Position numbers and translations under genes: made by a program. Source: CAZGYE01 sp964530165 (GTDB taxonomy: Bacteria > Planctomycetota > Planctomycetia > Planctomycetales > Planctomycetaceae). From it: a stretch of 8,718 nucleotides of DNA. Of this stretch, positions 1 to 5,768 are shown piece by piece. The DNA lies in assembly GCA_964530165.1 (NCBI GenBank), contig CAZGYE010000253.1, forward strand, positions 1 through 8,718, given 5' to 3'. Position 1 is the first letter of the stretch. Each line of letters opens with the position of its first letter. Below the pieces are notes generated by a model. That model saw only the letters and a list, made by a program, of their open reading frames with translations, made no database searches and had not been told where the DNA came from.

Positions 1-136
1 AACTCAACACCCCACTCACCCAAACCTGCCGCGGAGCGGTTTAGTTCAACTTGTTGGACAGAAAGTGGGATTGAATCAGGTGTACGGGAGCGGCCCCGCG
101 AGCGACACCCTCGACATCCTGATTTGATGAGACATA
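1..136. other. Leader and upstream region of the yggS-type gene
   Basis: This left edge holds no gene I can support. Positions 2-22 are C/A-rich with a loose 7-bp period similar to the tract at 7711-7738. Further on, AATCAGG (74-80) can pair with CCTGATT (118-124). Inside that loop, GGTGT (79-83) can pair instead with ACACC (105-109), and GCGG (90-93) with CCGC (96-99). The leader of the downstream gene could therefore form a GC-rich stem-loop with two competing outer stems. There is no convincing -35/-10 pair. Any regulatory role is inference. Confidence 0.3.
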
Positions 137-850
137 ATGCAGATTATGTCACTTGCGTTGCAGATTGCCGAGAATTATCGACGTCTTCGTGCCCGGATGA
201 CTGCTGCGTGTGTGCGGGTAGACCGCGCGGTATCGGACGTGAAGCTTGTGGCCGTCACCAAATACGCCCGCTTGGAATGGGTGCGGGCTCTGCTGACGCT
301 CGGTGTGCATGATCTAGGTGAGAGCCGGCCTCAGCAGTTGGTTGAACGGGTCGCGGCAATCGCGGAACCGGTTCGCTGGCACATGATCGGTCCTCTGCAG
401 CGAAACAAGGCGCGACGCGTACTGCCGCTGGTCACGCTGATCCACTCGGTCGACAGGCTGCGGTTGCTGAAGACTCTGGATGGGCTTGCCGACGACTTGG
501 AGTTTCGGCCGCGAGTCCTGCTCGAGGTCAACATTGCCGGCGAAGCGAGCAAGCACGGCTTCTCAGCCGACGAGCTGCTTGCCGATTGGCAGACGGTTCT
601 CGGCTGTCGAAACGTGCAGGTGGACGGCTTGATGACCATGGCCCCTTGGACGGATCAAACTGAAGCGGCTCGCCCGGTGTTTCGCCAACTGCGAGAGCTA
701 CGGGACCGTCTGGCCGATCTCTCGCCAGCATCGGTGACACTTGAGGAACTGTCGATGGGCATGAGCCGCGATTTCGAAATCGCCATCGAAGAGGGAGCGA
801 CCTTCGTTCGTATCGGCAGCGAATTGTTCGGAGGACTCGAGACTGGCTAG
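137..850 (+). CDS. yggS: YggS/PLPBP-family pyridoxal-phosphate homeostasis protein
   Basis: This is a cytosolic PLP-binding protein of the alanine-racemase N-terminal-like (fold III) family. It is not known as an enzyme; the family carries PLP and helps control free PLP and amino-acid pools. Of its 237 residues, VAVTKY (38-43) holds the PLP lysine K42. WHMIGPLQRNK (81-91) is the family hallmark. SVD (104-106), VNI...E...KHG (131-141) and GLMTM (164-168) follow. The C-terminal block from LSMGMSRDFEIAI (205-217) to VRIGSELFG (224-232) includes the phosphate-binding region. The length is normal for the family (about 220-240). I chose ATG 137 over ATG 146 because a weak GAG lies just upstream and the N-terminal helix is then complete. 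The stop codon overlaps the stop of the convergent NAD kinase. Nothing indicates a pseudogene. The family call is firm; the physiological role here is by homology only. Confidence 0.95.
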   Translation: MQIMSLALQIAENYRRLRARMTAACVRVDRAVSDVKLVAVTKYARLEWVRALLTLGVHDLGESRPQQLVERVAAIAEPVRWHMIGPLQRNKARRVLPLVTLIHSVDRLRLLKTLDGLADDLEFRPRVLLEVNIAGEASKHGFSADELLADWQTVLGCRNVQVDGLMTMAPWTDQTEAARPVFRQLRELRDRLADLSPASVTLEELSMGMSRDFEIAIEEGATFVRIGSELFGGLETG

Positions 851-1707
851 AGGTCTCGATAACGAGGCTGGCCGCCCCAGCCGAGTTTGCGGTGCAGGGT
901 GGTGTAGTAGCTGTGTCCCGGAATGCGGGCGAGCTTGAACGCCACCGGCGCCCGGTGGACTTCAATGGTGTCGTCCTCGGCCAGCGGCCGTTTGATCTGG
1001 CCGTCGACGACCAGCTCGGCCCCTTCGGGCACATCGGGGACGGTCAGCGTGTAGACGCGATCGGCATGATCGACCACCGGGCGGTTGGTCAGCGTGTGCG
1101 GGCAGACGGGCGTGATGACGAATGCCTGCAGCTCCTGGCGCAGAATCGGACCCCCGGCCGAGAGGCTGTGGCCCGTCGAACCGACCGGCGTGCTGAGGAT
1201 CAGCCCGTCGGCGCTGTAGGTGGTGACCGCTTCGCTGTCGATGGCAAGCTGCACGTCGATCATTTTCAGCGACGCACCGGCCAGCAACGCCACTTCGTTG
1301 AGCCCCAGATAGGTTTCGCTGGTTCCGTCGCCGTGCCGGTGCACGCATTCGAACATCAAGTGCTCAACAACTTTGTACCGCTGGGCCTGAATCGTCGGGA
1401 AATTCGTCCGGAACTCAGCGGGCGAGAGATCGGCCAGGAACCCGAGCCGTCCCAAATTCACACCAAGAATCGGCAACTGCCGCGAGCCGAGTTGTCGGCA
1501 TGCGCGCAGCATCGCACCGTCTCCGCCGAGCACCACGACTAAGTCGGCCTCCAGAGGGTCGAGAGCGACTGCTTCGGCGACTTCGGCGGCGACGACTTCT
1601 GTCCCCGGCTGTTCCTCCAGAAACCGGGCCAGCTCCGCCCACGCGTTTTGAACACGTGGACTCTGATCACGGGCCAGCACAATCAAGCGCAGCAGAGAGT
1701 CAGACAT
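847..1707 (-). CDS. nadK: NAD kinase
   Basis: ATP-dependent NAD kinase makes NADP from NAD in the cytosol. The 286-residue product has the expected order of motifs. GGDG (61-64) carries the catalytic Asp63. GVNLGRLGFL (82-91) follows. LNE (136-138) corresponds to the NE motif that binds the substrate ribose. The conserved loop DGLILSTPVGSTGHSLSAGG (167-186) comes next, then VVDG (233-236). In this loop most members I know have GSTAYSLSAGG; here it reads GSTGHSLSAGG, a Y-to-H change at a conserved spot. The open frame extends to 1740, but I place the start at 1707: GGAAGAG (minus strand, 1723-1717) sits 8-9 bases upstream, the protein then begins MSDSLL, and the extra codons would come from the octamer repeats. 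The gene ends tail-to-tail with yggS, sharing CTAG. Confidence 0.95.
   Translation of the reverse strand: MSDSLLRLIVLARDQSPRVQNAWAELARFLEEQPGTEVVAAEVAEAVALDPLEADLVVVLGGDGAMLRACRQLGSRQLPILGVNLGRLGFLADLSPAEFRTNFPTIQAQRYKVVEHLMFECVHRHGDGTSETYLGLNEVALLAGASLKMIDVQLAIDSEAVTTYSADGLILSTPVGSTGHSLSAGGPILRQELQAFVITPVCPHTLTNRPVVDHADRVYTLTVPDVPEGAELVVDGQIKRPLAEDDTIEVHRAPVAFKLARIPGHSYYTTLHRKLGWGGQPRYRDL
855..882. terminator. Possible GC hairpin after yggS
   Basis: GGCTGG (866-871) pairs with CCAGCC (877-882) around a 5-base loop, 15 bases beyond the yggS stop. A smaller stem, CTCG/CGAG (855-866) with loop ATAA, overlaps it. No T-run follows, and the hairpin lies inside the 3' coding part of nadK, so a role in ending yggS transcripts is only possible. 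Confidence 0.25.
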
Positions 1708-1725
1708 GGGAGCGTCTCTTCCCGA

Positions 1726-1917
1726 AGTCCAAAAGTGCAAAAGTTGAAGAGTGCAAGTTTCGTGGTCAGAAGAGGATTATTAGGAAACCAGGAAACCAGG
1801 AATCTCGGGGATCGTCTTTCTCCTGTCTTCCTGGCTTCCTAATTTCCTCATGACTGCATTTGGCTGAACAGTTATCAACTTTTTCACTTTTCAACTCTTC
1901 AACTTTTCGACTTATTG
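1726..1917. repeat. Octamer-register array with nested dyad symmetry
   Basis: About 24 units of 8 bases can be laid end to end without losing phase. On the left are AGT-type units such as AGTGCAAA (1734-1741) and AGTTGAAG (1742-1749), then AGGAAACC (1782-1789 and 1790-1797). Past the centre are CCT-type units such as CCTGTCTT (1822-1829) and CCTAATTT (1838-1845), then ACT-type units such as ACTTTTCA (1886-1893). Right-hand units are roughly reverse complements of left-hand ones. The inner arms 1780-1802 and 1820-1842 pair at 19 of 23 positions around a 17-base loop. The outer arms AAAAGTTGAAGAGT (1739-1752) and ACTCTTCAACTTTT (1894-1907) pair perfectly over 14. AAGTCCAAAAG (1725-1735) also pairs with CTTTTCGACTT (1903-1913) at 10 of 11. 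The pairing sums (3622, 3638, 3646) differ by multiples of 8, so the hairpin could slip by whole units. A period of 8 is not a codon period, which argues against coding. Confidence 0.8.
1750..1875 (-). mobile_element. Diverged, one-ended copy of the MITE found at 8547-8707
   Basis: Positions 1782-1874 align without gaps to the reverse complement of the matching part of the 8547-8707 element, with 9 mismatches in 93 bases by my count. Similarity continues more weakly leftward through the TTATT, CGTGG and AGTGCA blocks to about 1750. The right end, GGCTGAACAGTTAT (1862-1875), corresponds to the GTAAC-type terminal repeat of the intact copy. The opposite terminus is absent: where it should lie there are octamer units and the nadK ribosome binding site. 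I see no flanking direct repeat. It is therefore a decayed or truncated relative, in the opposite orientation to the intact copy. It carries no gene. Confidence 0.65.
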
Positions 1918-1925
1918 TGCACAAT
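1914..1925. promoter_or_regulatory. 12-bp perfect palindrome, possible operator
   Basis: ATTGTGCACAAT is perfectly self-complementary and lies 31 bases before the chosen start of the next gene, just beyond the octamer array. Position and symmetry would suit a dimeric regulator site. No matching regulator gene is present, and a palindrome of this length can arise by chance in several kilobases only rarely, not never. Confidence 0.3.
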
Positions 1926-1956
1926 GGACCAATCCAACGCAACTGGGGCGGTCTCG

Positions 1957-2673
1957 ATGAACTATTTCGCACACGGCATGCGGTTTACCGCTCGGCCTTA
2001 CTTTCTGGCTGGGACAGCCGTTCCCGATTGGCTGTCCGTGGCGGATCGACGGGTCCGCATGCGGCCGCGGCGGGCCTCGCGGCTCGTCGACGGAACGCAG
2101 TCCATCGTGGCGGAAGTGGCCGCCGGCGCGATGCAGCATCTCAAAGACGACCGCTGGTTTCACAAAACAAGGACCTTCATCGAGACCAGCAACGAGCTGA
2201 CCTGCATGTTTCGGGACCTGTTGGGGCCCGAAGACGGATTTCGTCCGGGCTTCTTGGGCCACGTGGTGACCGAACTGCTGCTCGACGGCGTGCTGATCGA
2301 AAAGAACCCCGATCTCGTCGACGACTACTACGCCGCGCTGGACGAAGTCGATCCGGAACAAGTTCAGCGGGCGGTCAACCGCATGGCCCGGCACCAGACG
2401 ACTCACCTGGCCGCGATGATTCCCCTGTTCCGGCGGGAACGGTTCCTGCGCGACTATCTGGAGCCACGTTGTCTCTTGTATCGCTTGAATCAAGTCATGC
2501 GACGCATCAAACTCAAGCGGCTTCCCGACGAAACGGAGGGGGTGCTCGCCTCGGGTTGGAAGATCGTAAGAGGCCAGGCCGGCGAGTTGCTGCCCACAAC
2601 GCATTTCAAGGAATACCGCGATGAAGTACGGCATGAATATGTTGCTTTGGACGACCGACGTCATCGAGTCTGA
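1957..2673 (+). CDS. Putative ACP-phosphodiesterase-like metal-dependent hydrolase
   Basis: A 238-residue soluble protein that I place only tentatively. Its N-terminus MNYFAHG, the following AGTAVPDWL (18-26), the segment AGAMQHLKDD (56-65) and GHVVTELLLDGVL (101-113) line up by eye with the opening MNFLAH, the Gly-x-x-x-x-Asp turn, the GI-x-x-HRxID block and the later D-x-x-x-DH-F-L block of E. coli AcpH (acyl-carrier-protein phosphodiesterase, HD-like fold). Possible metal or catalytic residues are H6, D24, H61, D64/D65, H69, H102, E106 and D110. AcpH removes phosphopantetheine from ACP; whether this protein does so is not shown. A zinc phospholipase C-like hydrolase is the main alternative. 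I chose ATG 1957 over TTG 1915 and ATG 1924 because MNYFAH is the family-like start; a G-rich stretch (GGGGCGG) precedes it. The 3' end overlaps the next gene by 53 bp, suggesting co-transcription. Confidence 0.7.
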   Translation: MNYFAHGMRFTARPYFLAGTAVPDWLSVADRRVRMRPRRASRLVDGTQSIVAEVAAGAMQHLKDDRWFHKTRTFIETSNELTCMFRDLLGPEDGFRPGFLGHVVTELLLDGVLIEKNPDLVDDYYAALDEVDPEQVQRAVNRMARHQTTHLAAMIPLFRRERFLRDYLEPRCLLYRLNQVMRRIKLKRLPDETEGVLASGWKIVRGQAGELLPTTHFKEYRDEVRHEYVALDDRRHRV

Positions 2674-3478
2674 TTACGGCATCCTGGAACAGCTCAAGAA
2701 CATCGGCTACGACGGTGTCGAGCTGCCCATCTTCGACATGGATGCCGACAAGTTCGCGCGGCTCGGCGGGAAGTTGGACAAAATCGGCCTGGAACGGACG
2801 GCGGTGACCGTGTGCACGGGTGATGCCAACCCCGTTTCCGAGTCGGTCGCGGTTCGCTCCAGCGGACTCGACCGGCTGAAACAGGCCGTCGACATGTGCG
2901 CGGCGGCCGGTGTCACAAAGTTGTGCGGTCCGATCCACTCCGCGCTGGGAGAATTCACCGGTCAAGGACCGACCGAGGAGGAACGCCGTCGCGCCAAGGC
3001 GACGCTGGCCCAAGCCGCCGACTACGCCCAGCAGGCTGGCGTGACGTTGGTGCTCGAATACCTCAACCGCTTCGAGTGCTATTTCCTCAACTGTGCAGAG
3101 GATTGCGCCCGTTTCGTGCGGGAGGTGAATCATCCGCACCTGAAGATGATGTACGACACTTTCCACGCGAACATCGAGGAGAAGAACATCACCGAAGCGG
3201 TCAAGTGCTGCGCCGACCAGTTGGTGCACGTGCACATCTCGGAGAACGACCGCTCGACGCCGGGCGAAGGAAGCGTCGACTGGGACACGACCTTCGCGGC
3301 ATTGAAAGAAGTGGGCTACGACGGCTGGCTGACGGTTGAGGCCTTCGGGTTGGCGCTGCCCGATCTTGCCGCCGCCACGAAGATCTGGCGGCGGATGTTC
3401 TCTGCGGAAGAAGATCTGGCGACAAACGCGCTCTCCTTCATGAAGTCCCGCTGGGAGGGGTCGCTCAAAAGTATTTAG
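2621..3478 (+). CDS. Sugar epimerase/isomerase, D-tagatose/D-psicose 3-epimerase type
   Basis: A 285-residue TIM-barrel protein of the xylose-isomerase-like/AP-endonuclease-2 superfamily, expected to be cytosolic and metal-dependent (Mn or Co). By eye the second half aligns with Agrobacterium D-psicose 3-epimerase, whose metal ligands are E152, D185, H211 and E246. The equivalents here are E146 (LVLEYLNRFE), D179 (MMYDTFH), H205 (HVHIS) and E240 (LTVEAF), all at a constant offset of 6. The substrate-contact residues H188 and R217 likewise become H182 and R211. GEGSVDW (215-221) is a typical loop. The active site is therefore complete. The real substrate is open, since the family also includes hydroxypyruvate isomerase-like and inositol-pathway enzymes. 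ATG 2621 is preceded by AAGGAA seven bases upstream, inside the end of the previous gene. Only Ile285 and the stop fall in the 76-bp palindromic repeat. Confidence 0.9.
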   Translation: MKYGMNMLLWTTDVIESDYGILEQLKNIGYDGVELPIFDMDADKFARLGGKLDKIGLERTAVTVCTGDANPVSESVAVRSSGLDRLKQAVDMCAAAGVTKLCGPIHSALGEFTGQGPTEEERRRAKATLAQAADYAQQAGVTLVLEYLNRFECYFLNCAEDCARFVREVNHPHLKMMYDTFHANIEEKNITEAVKCCADQLVHVHISENDRSTPGEGSVDWDTTFAALKEVGYDGWLTVEAFGLALPDLAAATKIWRRMFSAEEDLATNALSFMKSRWEGSLKSI

Positions 3479-3548
3479 CCGCGGGGCTTGCCCCGCGCAC
3501 TGCAAACGCAGGATGTCTCAGCGCGCCGGGCAAGCCCGGCGGCGAAAT
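3473..3548. repeat. 76-bp quasi-palindrome made of two smaller palindromes
   Basis: Arms 3473-3502 and 3519-3548 pair at 26 of 30 positions around a 16-base loop. Each arm is also a hairpin on its own: CGCGGGGC/GCCCCGCG with TT between (3480-3497), and CGCCGGGC/GCCCGGCG with AA between (3524-3541). The layout resembles REP/BIME-type intergenic repeats. The left arm contains TTAG (3475-3478), giving the TAG of the epimerase and the TAA of the protease. The rest is read as the last 23 codons of the protease. In RNA it would be a strong structure in both directions and might act as a bidirectional 3' end. No flanking direct repeats are visible. No transposase is nearby. Confidence 0.75.
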
Positions 3549-4587
3549 CACGTGTGCAAAACAGCACATCGGCCGCCAAGGGCCATGTCGGCGCGCGTTG
3601 GGGTGCGGGCTTGACCGGTACAGGGTCCACGTCCTTGATGGGCATCATTGTGAAGCCGACCAGGATGAACGCCAACGTCACCCAGCCGAGAATGACTCGG
3701 CCTTGTCCCAACTCGACGTCGTCGTCGGCCGTCGGCGGGTGTCGCGGTCCCATCAGGACCAGCAGCACCACCATCAACGCATACGCGGGGTAACCCGTGT
3801 AAACCATGAAACCCACGGCTCCCACCAGCAGCAGGATGGCCACCGTGTGCGCCCGCCTGCCGATCAGCGTGTACAAGATGTGGCCCCCGTCCAGTTGTCC
3901 GATCGGAATCAGGTTCAAGGCCGTGATGAAAATCCCCACCCAGCCGGCAAACAACAGCGGATTCAGCACCACCTCCTGGTTCTGGGCCAGCGGACCGTGG
4001 ACCGTTTCGATCATCCATCGGAGAATGGGCGGGTCACCGAAAATCCATCCGGTGTAGCCGGCAGGGATGACTGCAAGCTTAGATTGCAACACGCCGAAGT
4101 AGGCGACCGGCAATGCCAAGGCGAGTCCGGCCAGCGGCCCCGTGACCGCGATGTCAAACAGTGCCTTGCGATCAGCTACGCCGGCTCCCTGCACGATCAC
4201 CGCTCCCATTGTTCCGAAGGGAAAGATGGGCATCGGGATGAAGTACGGCAGCGTTGCCGGAACTCCATACCGCCGTGCCTGCAGGTAGTGTCCCATTTCA
4301 TGGGCCAGCAGGATCAGCATCAGCGGGCCGGCATAGCTGATCCCGCTGAACAGCGCGGTGCCGAGCGTCAGCTCACCCGGCGGCGTCTGCATCATGCCGA
4401 CCCAGAACGTACTCAGGCAGGTGGCGAGAAACAGAAGCAGCACCAGCCGTTTGCGGCTGCGCAGCGGACGCCGTGGCGGAGGGCATTGGTGCGGCGAGCC
4501 GTCTCGCCGCGGATCGATCAGCTCGATCGATTCGGGCACGACGACCGGACTCTCATGCGACTCGGGACGTTGCTCATCGTGCTCCAT
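3475..4587 (-). CDS. Site-2 protease family (M50) intramembrane metalloprotease
   Basis: A 370-residue integral membrane zinc protease, probably involved in regulated intramembrane proteolysis; the substrate is unknown. A charged, proline-rich cytosolic N-terminus (1-45) precedes membrane segment 1 (about 47-66). A second hydrophobic stretch (about 78-96) leads into the zinc motif HEMGH (96-100). FGTMGAVI (124-131) matches the conserved loop of EGY-type members. Further segments lie near 144-165 and 208-228. QLDGG (231-235) supplies the third zinc ligand D233. Segments near 246-264, 266-280 and 297-315 follow. No PDZ domain is visible. The proline/basic tail from about 320 is not membrane-like, and residues 348-370 are encoded by the 76-bp repeat, so the natural C-terminus has probably been replaced. 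ATG 4587 is the only reasonable start, with a weak GAG-type ribosome site. The gene converges on the epimerase, overlapping it by 4 bp. Confidence 0.9.
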   Translation of the reverse strand: MEHDEQRPESHESPVVVPESIELIDPRRDGSPHQCPPPRRPLRSRKRLVLLLFLATCLSTFWVGMMQTPPGELTLGTALFSGISYAGPLMLILLAHEMGHYLQARRYGVPATLPYFIPMPIFPFGTMGAVIVQGAGVADRKALFDIAVTGPLAGLALALPVAYFGVLQSKLAVIPAGYTGWIFGDPPILRWMIETVHGPLAQNQEVVLNPLLFAGWVGIFITALNLIPIGQLDGGHILYTLIGRRAHTVAILLLVGAVGFMVYTGYPAYALMVVLLVLMGPRHPPTADDDVELGQGRVILGWVTLAFILVGFTMMPIKDVDPVPVKPAPQRAPTWPLAADVLFCTRDFAAGLARRAETSCVCSARGKPRG

Positions 4588-4626
4588 GTGTCTCGTTTCT
4601 CATTGAACAAGGACTGCCACCCAATC

Positions 4627-4660
4627 ATTGTAGGCGATAGGACGAGGTGAGCCTATCCTA
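4627..4660 (-). promoter_or_regulatory. Possible promoter of the site-2 protease with overlapping inverted repeat
   Basis: On the minus strand TACAAT (4632-4627) matches the -10 consensus at 5 of 6. It lies 17 bases from TAGGCT (4655-4650), a poor -35 (3 of 6). GATAGG (4636-4641) and CCTATC (4652-4657) are perfect inverted arms around 10 bases, extendable to TAGG outer parts with a 2-base bulge (4631-4660). The arms overlap the -35 and the spacer, which would suit an operator. A start near 4620 would give a leader of about 33 bases. Confidence 0.3.
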
Positions 4661-4808
4661 ACCTGGATCATTCACAAGAACCCAAACCGACGACTCGTCG
4701 TCGTGTGGTGAAATACCTCAGAAAATGTCCCGTTGAAATTGGCAAAATCGACAGAAACGGCACACGTGCCGCTGGACCGTGGTTGTTGAGTCGGTTTCGC
4801 GCCTTAAG

Positions 4809-4841
4809 TTGGCATAGGGGGACGATCGGGTGCGATATATG
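4809..4841 (+). promoter_or_regulatory. Possible promoter of the carboxypeptidase-regulatory-like gene
   Basis: TTGGCA (4809-4814) matches the -35 consensus at 5 of 6. An AT-rich GATATATG follows (4834-4841), but every choice of -10 within it is either off-consensus or spaced by 19-21 bases. This is the best candidate in the gap, yet weak. Confidence 0.25.
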
Positions 4842-4925
4842 TGACAAGTTTGCTCGTTCACAAACGCCTGCGCTGGGACAAAATGGAGCCGTGGCCCATC
4901 GGACCACAAATCAGGGGGAAATGGA

Positions 4926-5483
4926 ATGAAAGGGATCAGGTTTGTAAGGAGTGCAGCCATTAGCCTCGCCTATACGGGACTCCTGTTTCCTCCAGGCAAC
5001 CTGCGTGCAGACACACCCAATCGGCAGGCGAAGCCGCAACAGACGGTCCAAGCGCCAAGAATCGTTGACGTGGCTCTCGGGGCGGGCGGCACGGTGACCG
5101 GCCGAGTCATCGATGACCAGGGAATCGGCATCGCCAACGCCGTCGTTTCGATTCGTCAAGGCGACCAGGAAATTGCCAAGACCCTCACCGACAAGAACGG
5201 TCTTTACGTCGTCAATAACTTGCGGGGCGGTGTCTACGACGTCGTCGCCGCTGGGGGCAGGGGGGTGTTCCGATTCTGGGCGCCGGAGACCGCTCCGCCG
5301 TCGGGCCGCGATGTGGCGATCGTCGTTTCCGGCAGCGCGGTTGTCCGCGGTCAACTGGGATGGGGGTTGGGGGGCTCGTGGATGGGCGATGGCGTTCTCG
5401 CCGGCATCATCGCGGCCGCGATTGCCATTCCGCTGGCACTGGATCATCATCATAACACTCCCAAGAGACCCCATAGCCCGTGA
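4926..5483 (+). CDS. Exported carboxypeptidase-regulatory-like domain protein
   Basis: A 185-residue protein predicted to be exported. Basic residues then a hydrophobic stretch (about 8-22) and LRA (26-28) look like a Sec signal peptide. A single beta-sandwich domain of the carboxypeptidase regulatory-like type spans about 54-112: GTVTGRVIDDQGIGIANAVV opens it, and TDKNGLYVVNNLRGGVYDVVA carries the usual Asp-x-x-Gly-x-Tyr turn. There is no peptidase domain, so I expect a binding or structural role at the cell surface. The C-terminal part has a Gly-rich stretch (142-155), a hydrophobic segment (about 157-172), then DHHHNTPKRPHSP. It may therefore be membrane-anchored at its C-terminus. AGGGGGA (4913-4919) is a good ribosome site six bases before ATG 4926. 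Transcription is divergent from the site-2 protease; a functional link between them is not shown. Confidence 0.85.
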   Translation: MKGIRFVRSAAISLAYTGLLFPPGNLRADTPNRQAKPQQTVQAPRIVDVALGAGGTVTGRVIDDQGIGIANAVVSIRQGDQEIAKTLTDKNGLYVVNNLRGGVYDVVAAGGRGVFRFWAPETAPPSGRDVAIVVSGSAVVRGQLGWGLGGSWMGDGVLAGIIAAAIAIPLALDHHHNTPKRPHSP

Positions 5484-5521
5484 CGGTTCGCGTCCCCTCC
5501 CCTTGTGACTGGCGTCAATGA

Positions 5522-5539
5522 ACCGTCTCTTTGAGCGGT
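5522..5539 (+). terminator. Weak hairpin after the carboxypeptidase-regulatory-like gene
   Basis: ACCG and CTC (5522-5529, with one bulged T) pair with GAG and CGGT (5533-5539) around a TTT loop, 38 bases beyond the stop. Only CCTTC follows, not a T-run, so intrinsic termination would be inefficient. Confidence 0.25.
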
Positions 5540-5768
5540 CCTTCACGATGGGCCATGATGGACGCGTGGAACTGTTGCAGATGCAGAGAAGAAGACGGCT
5601 CCACAATTCGGGAAAGATCCATAAGCCGTAACGGCATCGCCGAATGTGTCCGTCGCACCCGTCATCGACCCGCTCGGTTCGATTCTCAAGCGTCGCCGGC
5701 GATTCAACCGAATTCCAATTTCAGGGCACCTTGATTTCGGGAATCGCCCGAATCACCCTTTCCCAGAC

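Larger units (their letters stand above)
1708..1956. other. Divergent intergenic gap filled by repeats
   Basis: This is the shared 5' region of nadK (-) and the ACP-phosphodiesterase-like gene (+). Almost all of it is repeat: the octamer-register block (1726-1917), the MITE-like core within it (1750-1875), and a palindrome at 1914-1925. The reading frames that cross it are translations of repeat and are not called as genes. No clear -35/-10 pair stands out in either direction. Confidence 0.6.
4588..4925. other. Divergent intergenic region between two envelope genes
   Basis: These 338 bases separate the site-2 protease (-) from the carboxypeptidase-regulatory-like protein (+). They hold one promoter-like pair in each direction and an inverted repeat near the protease promoter, listed separately. 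A near-palindrome CGGCACACGTGCCG (4758-4771) lies mid-gap. The open frames crossing the gap have no family features or ribosome sites and are not called. Confidence 0.5.

Noticed and set aside
1708..1740. Upstream NAD kinase start at 1740
   Set aside because: The extra 11 codons lie in octamer repeat, and the ribosome site GGAAGAG fits ATG 1707.
1500..1853. Small open frames running from nadK into the octamer block
   Set aside because: Their C-termini are translations of the repeat, and the 8-bp period is incompatible with conserved coding.
1726..1917. CRISPR array
   Set aside because: Units are 8 bases, contiguous and mirrored, with no spacers and no cas genes.
1724..1917. Flanking target-site duplication for the octamer block
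   Set aside because: No matching direct repeats were found outside the outer arms, so it is not called as a complete transposable element.
2606..3505. Minus-strand open frame (299 codons) opposite the epimerase
   Set aside because: The + strand frame has a complete active site and a good ribosome site; the antisense frame has neither.
3598..4650. Plus-strand open frame (350 codons) opposite the site-2 protease
   Set aside because: Rich in Gln, His and Arg as expected for the antisense of a hydrophobic membrane protein; the minus strand has HEMGH and LDGG motifs.
4809..4833. Sigma-54 promoter around TTGGCAT
   Set aside because: The GC element at the required -12 spacing is missing.
5531..5734. 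Small + strand gene between the two exported proteins
   Set aside because: It starts with TTG, has no ribosome site and no recognisable composition or motif.
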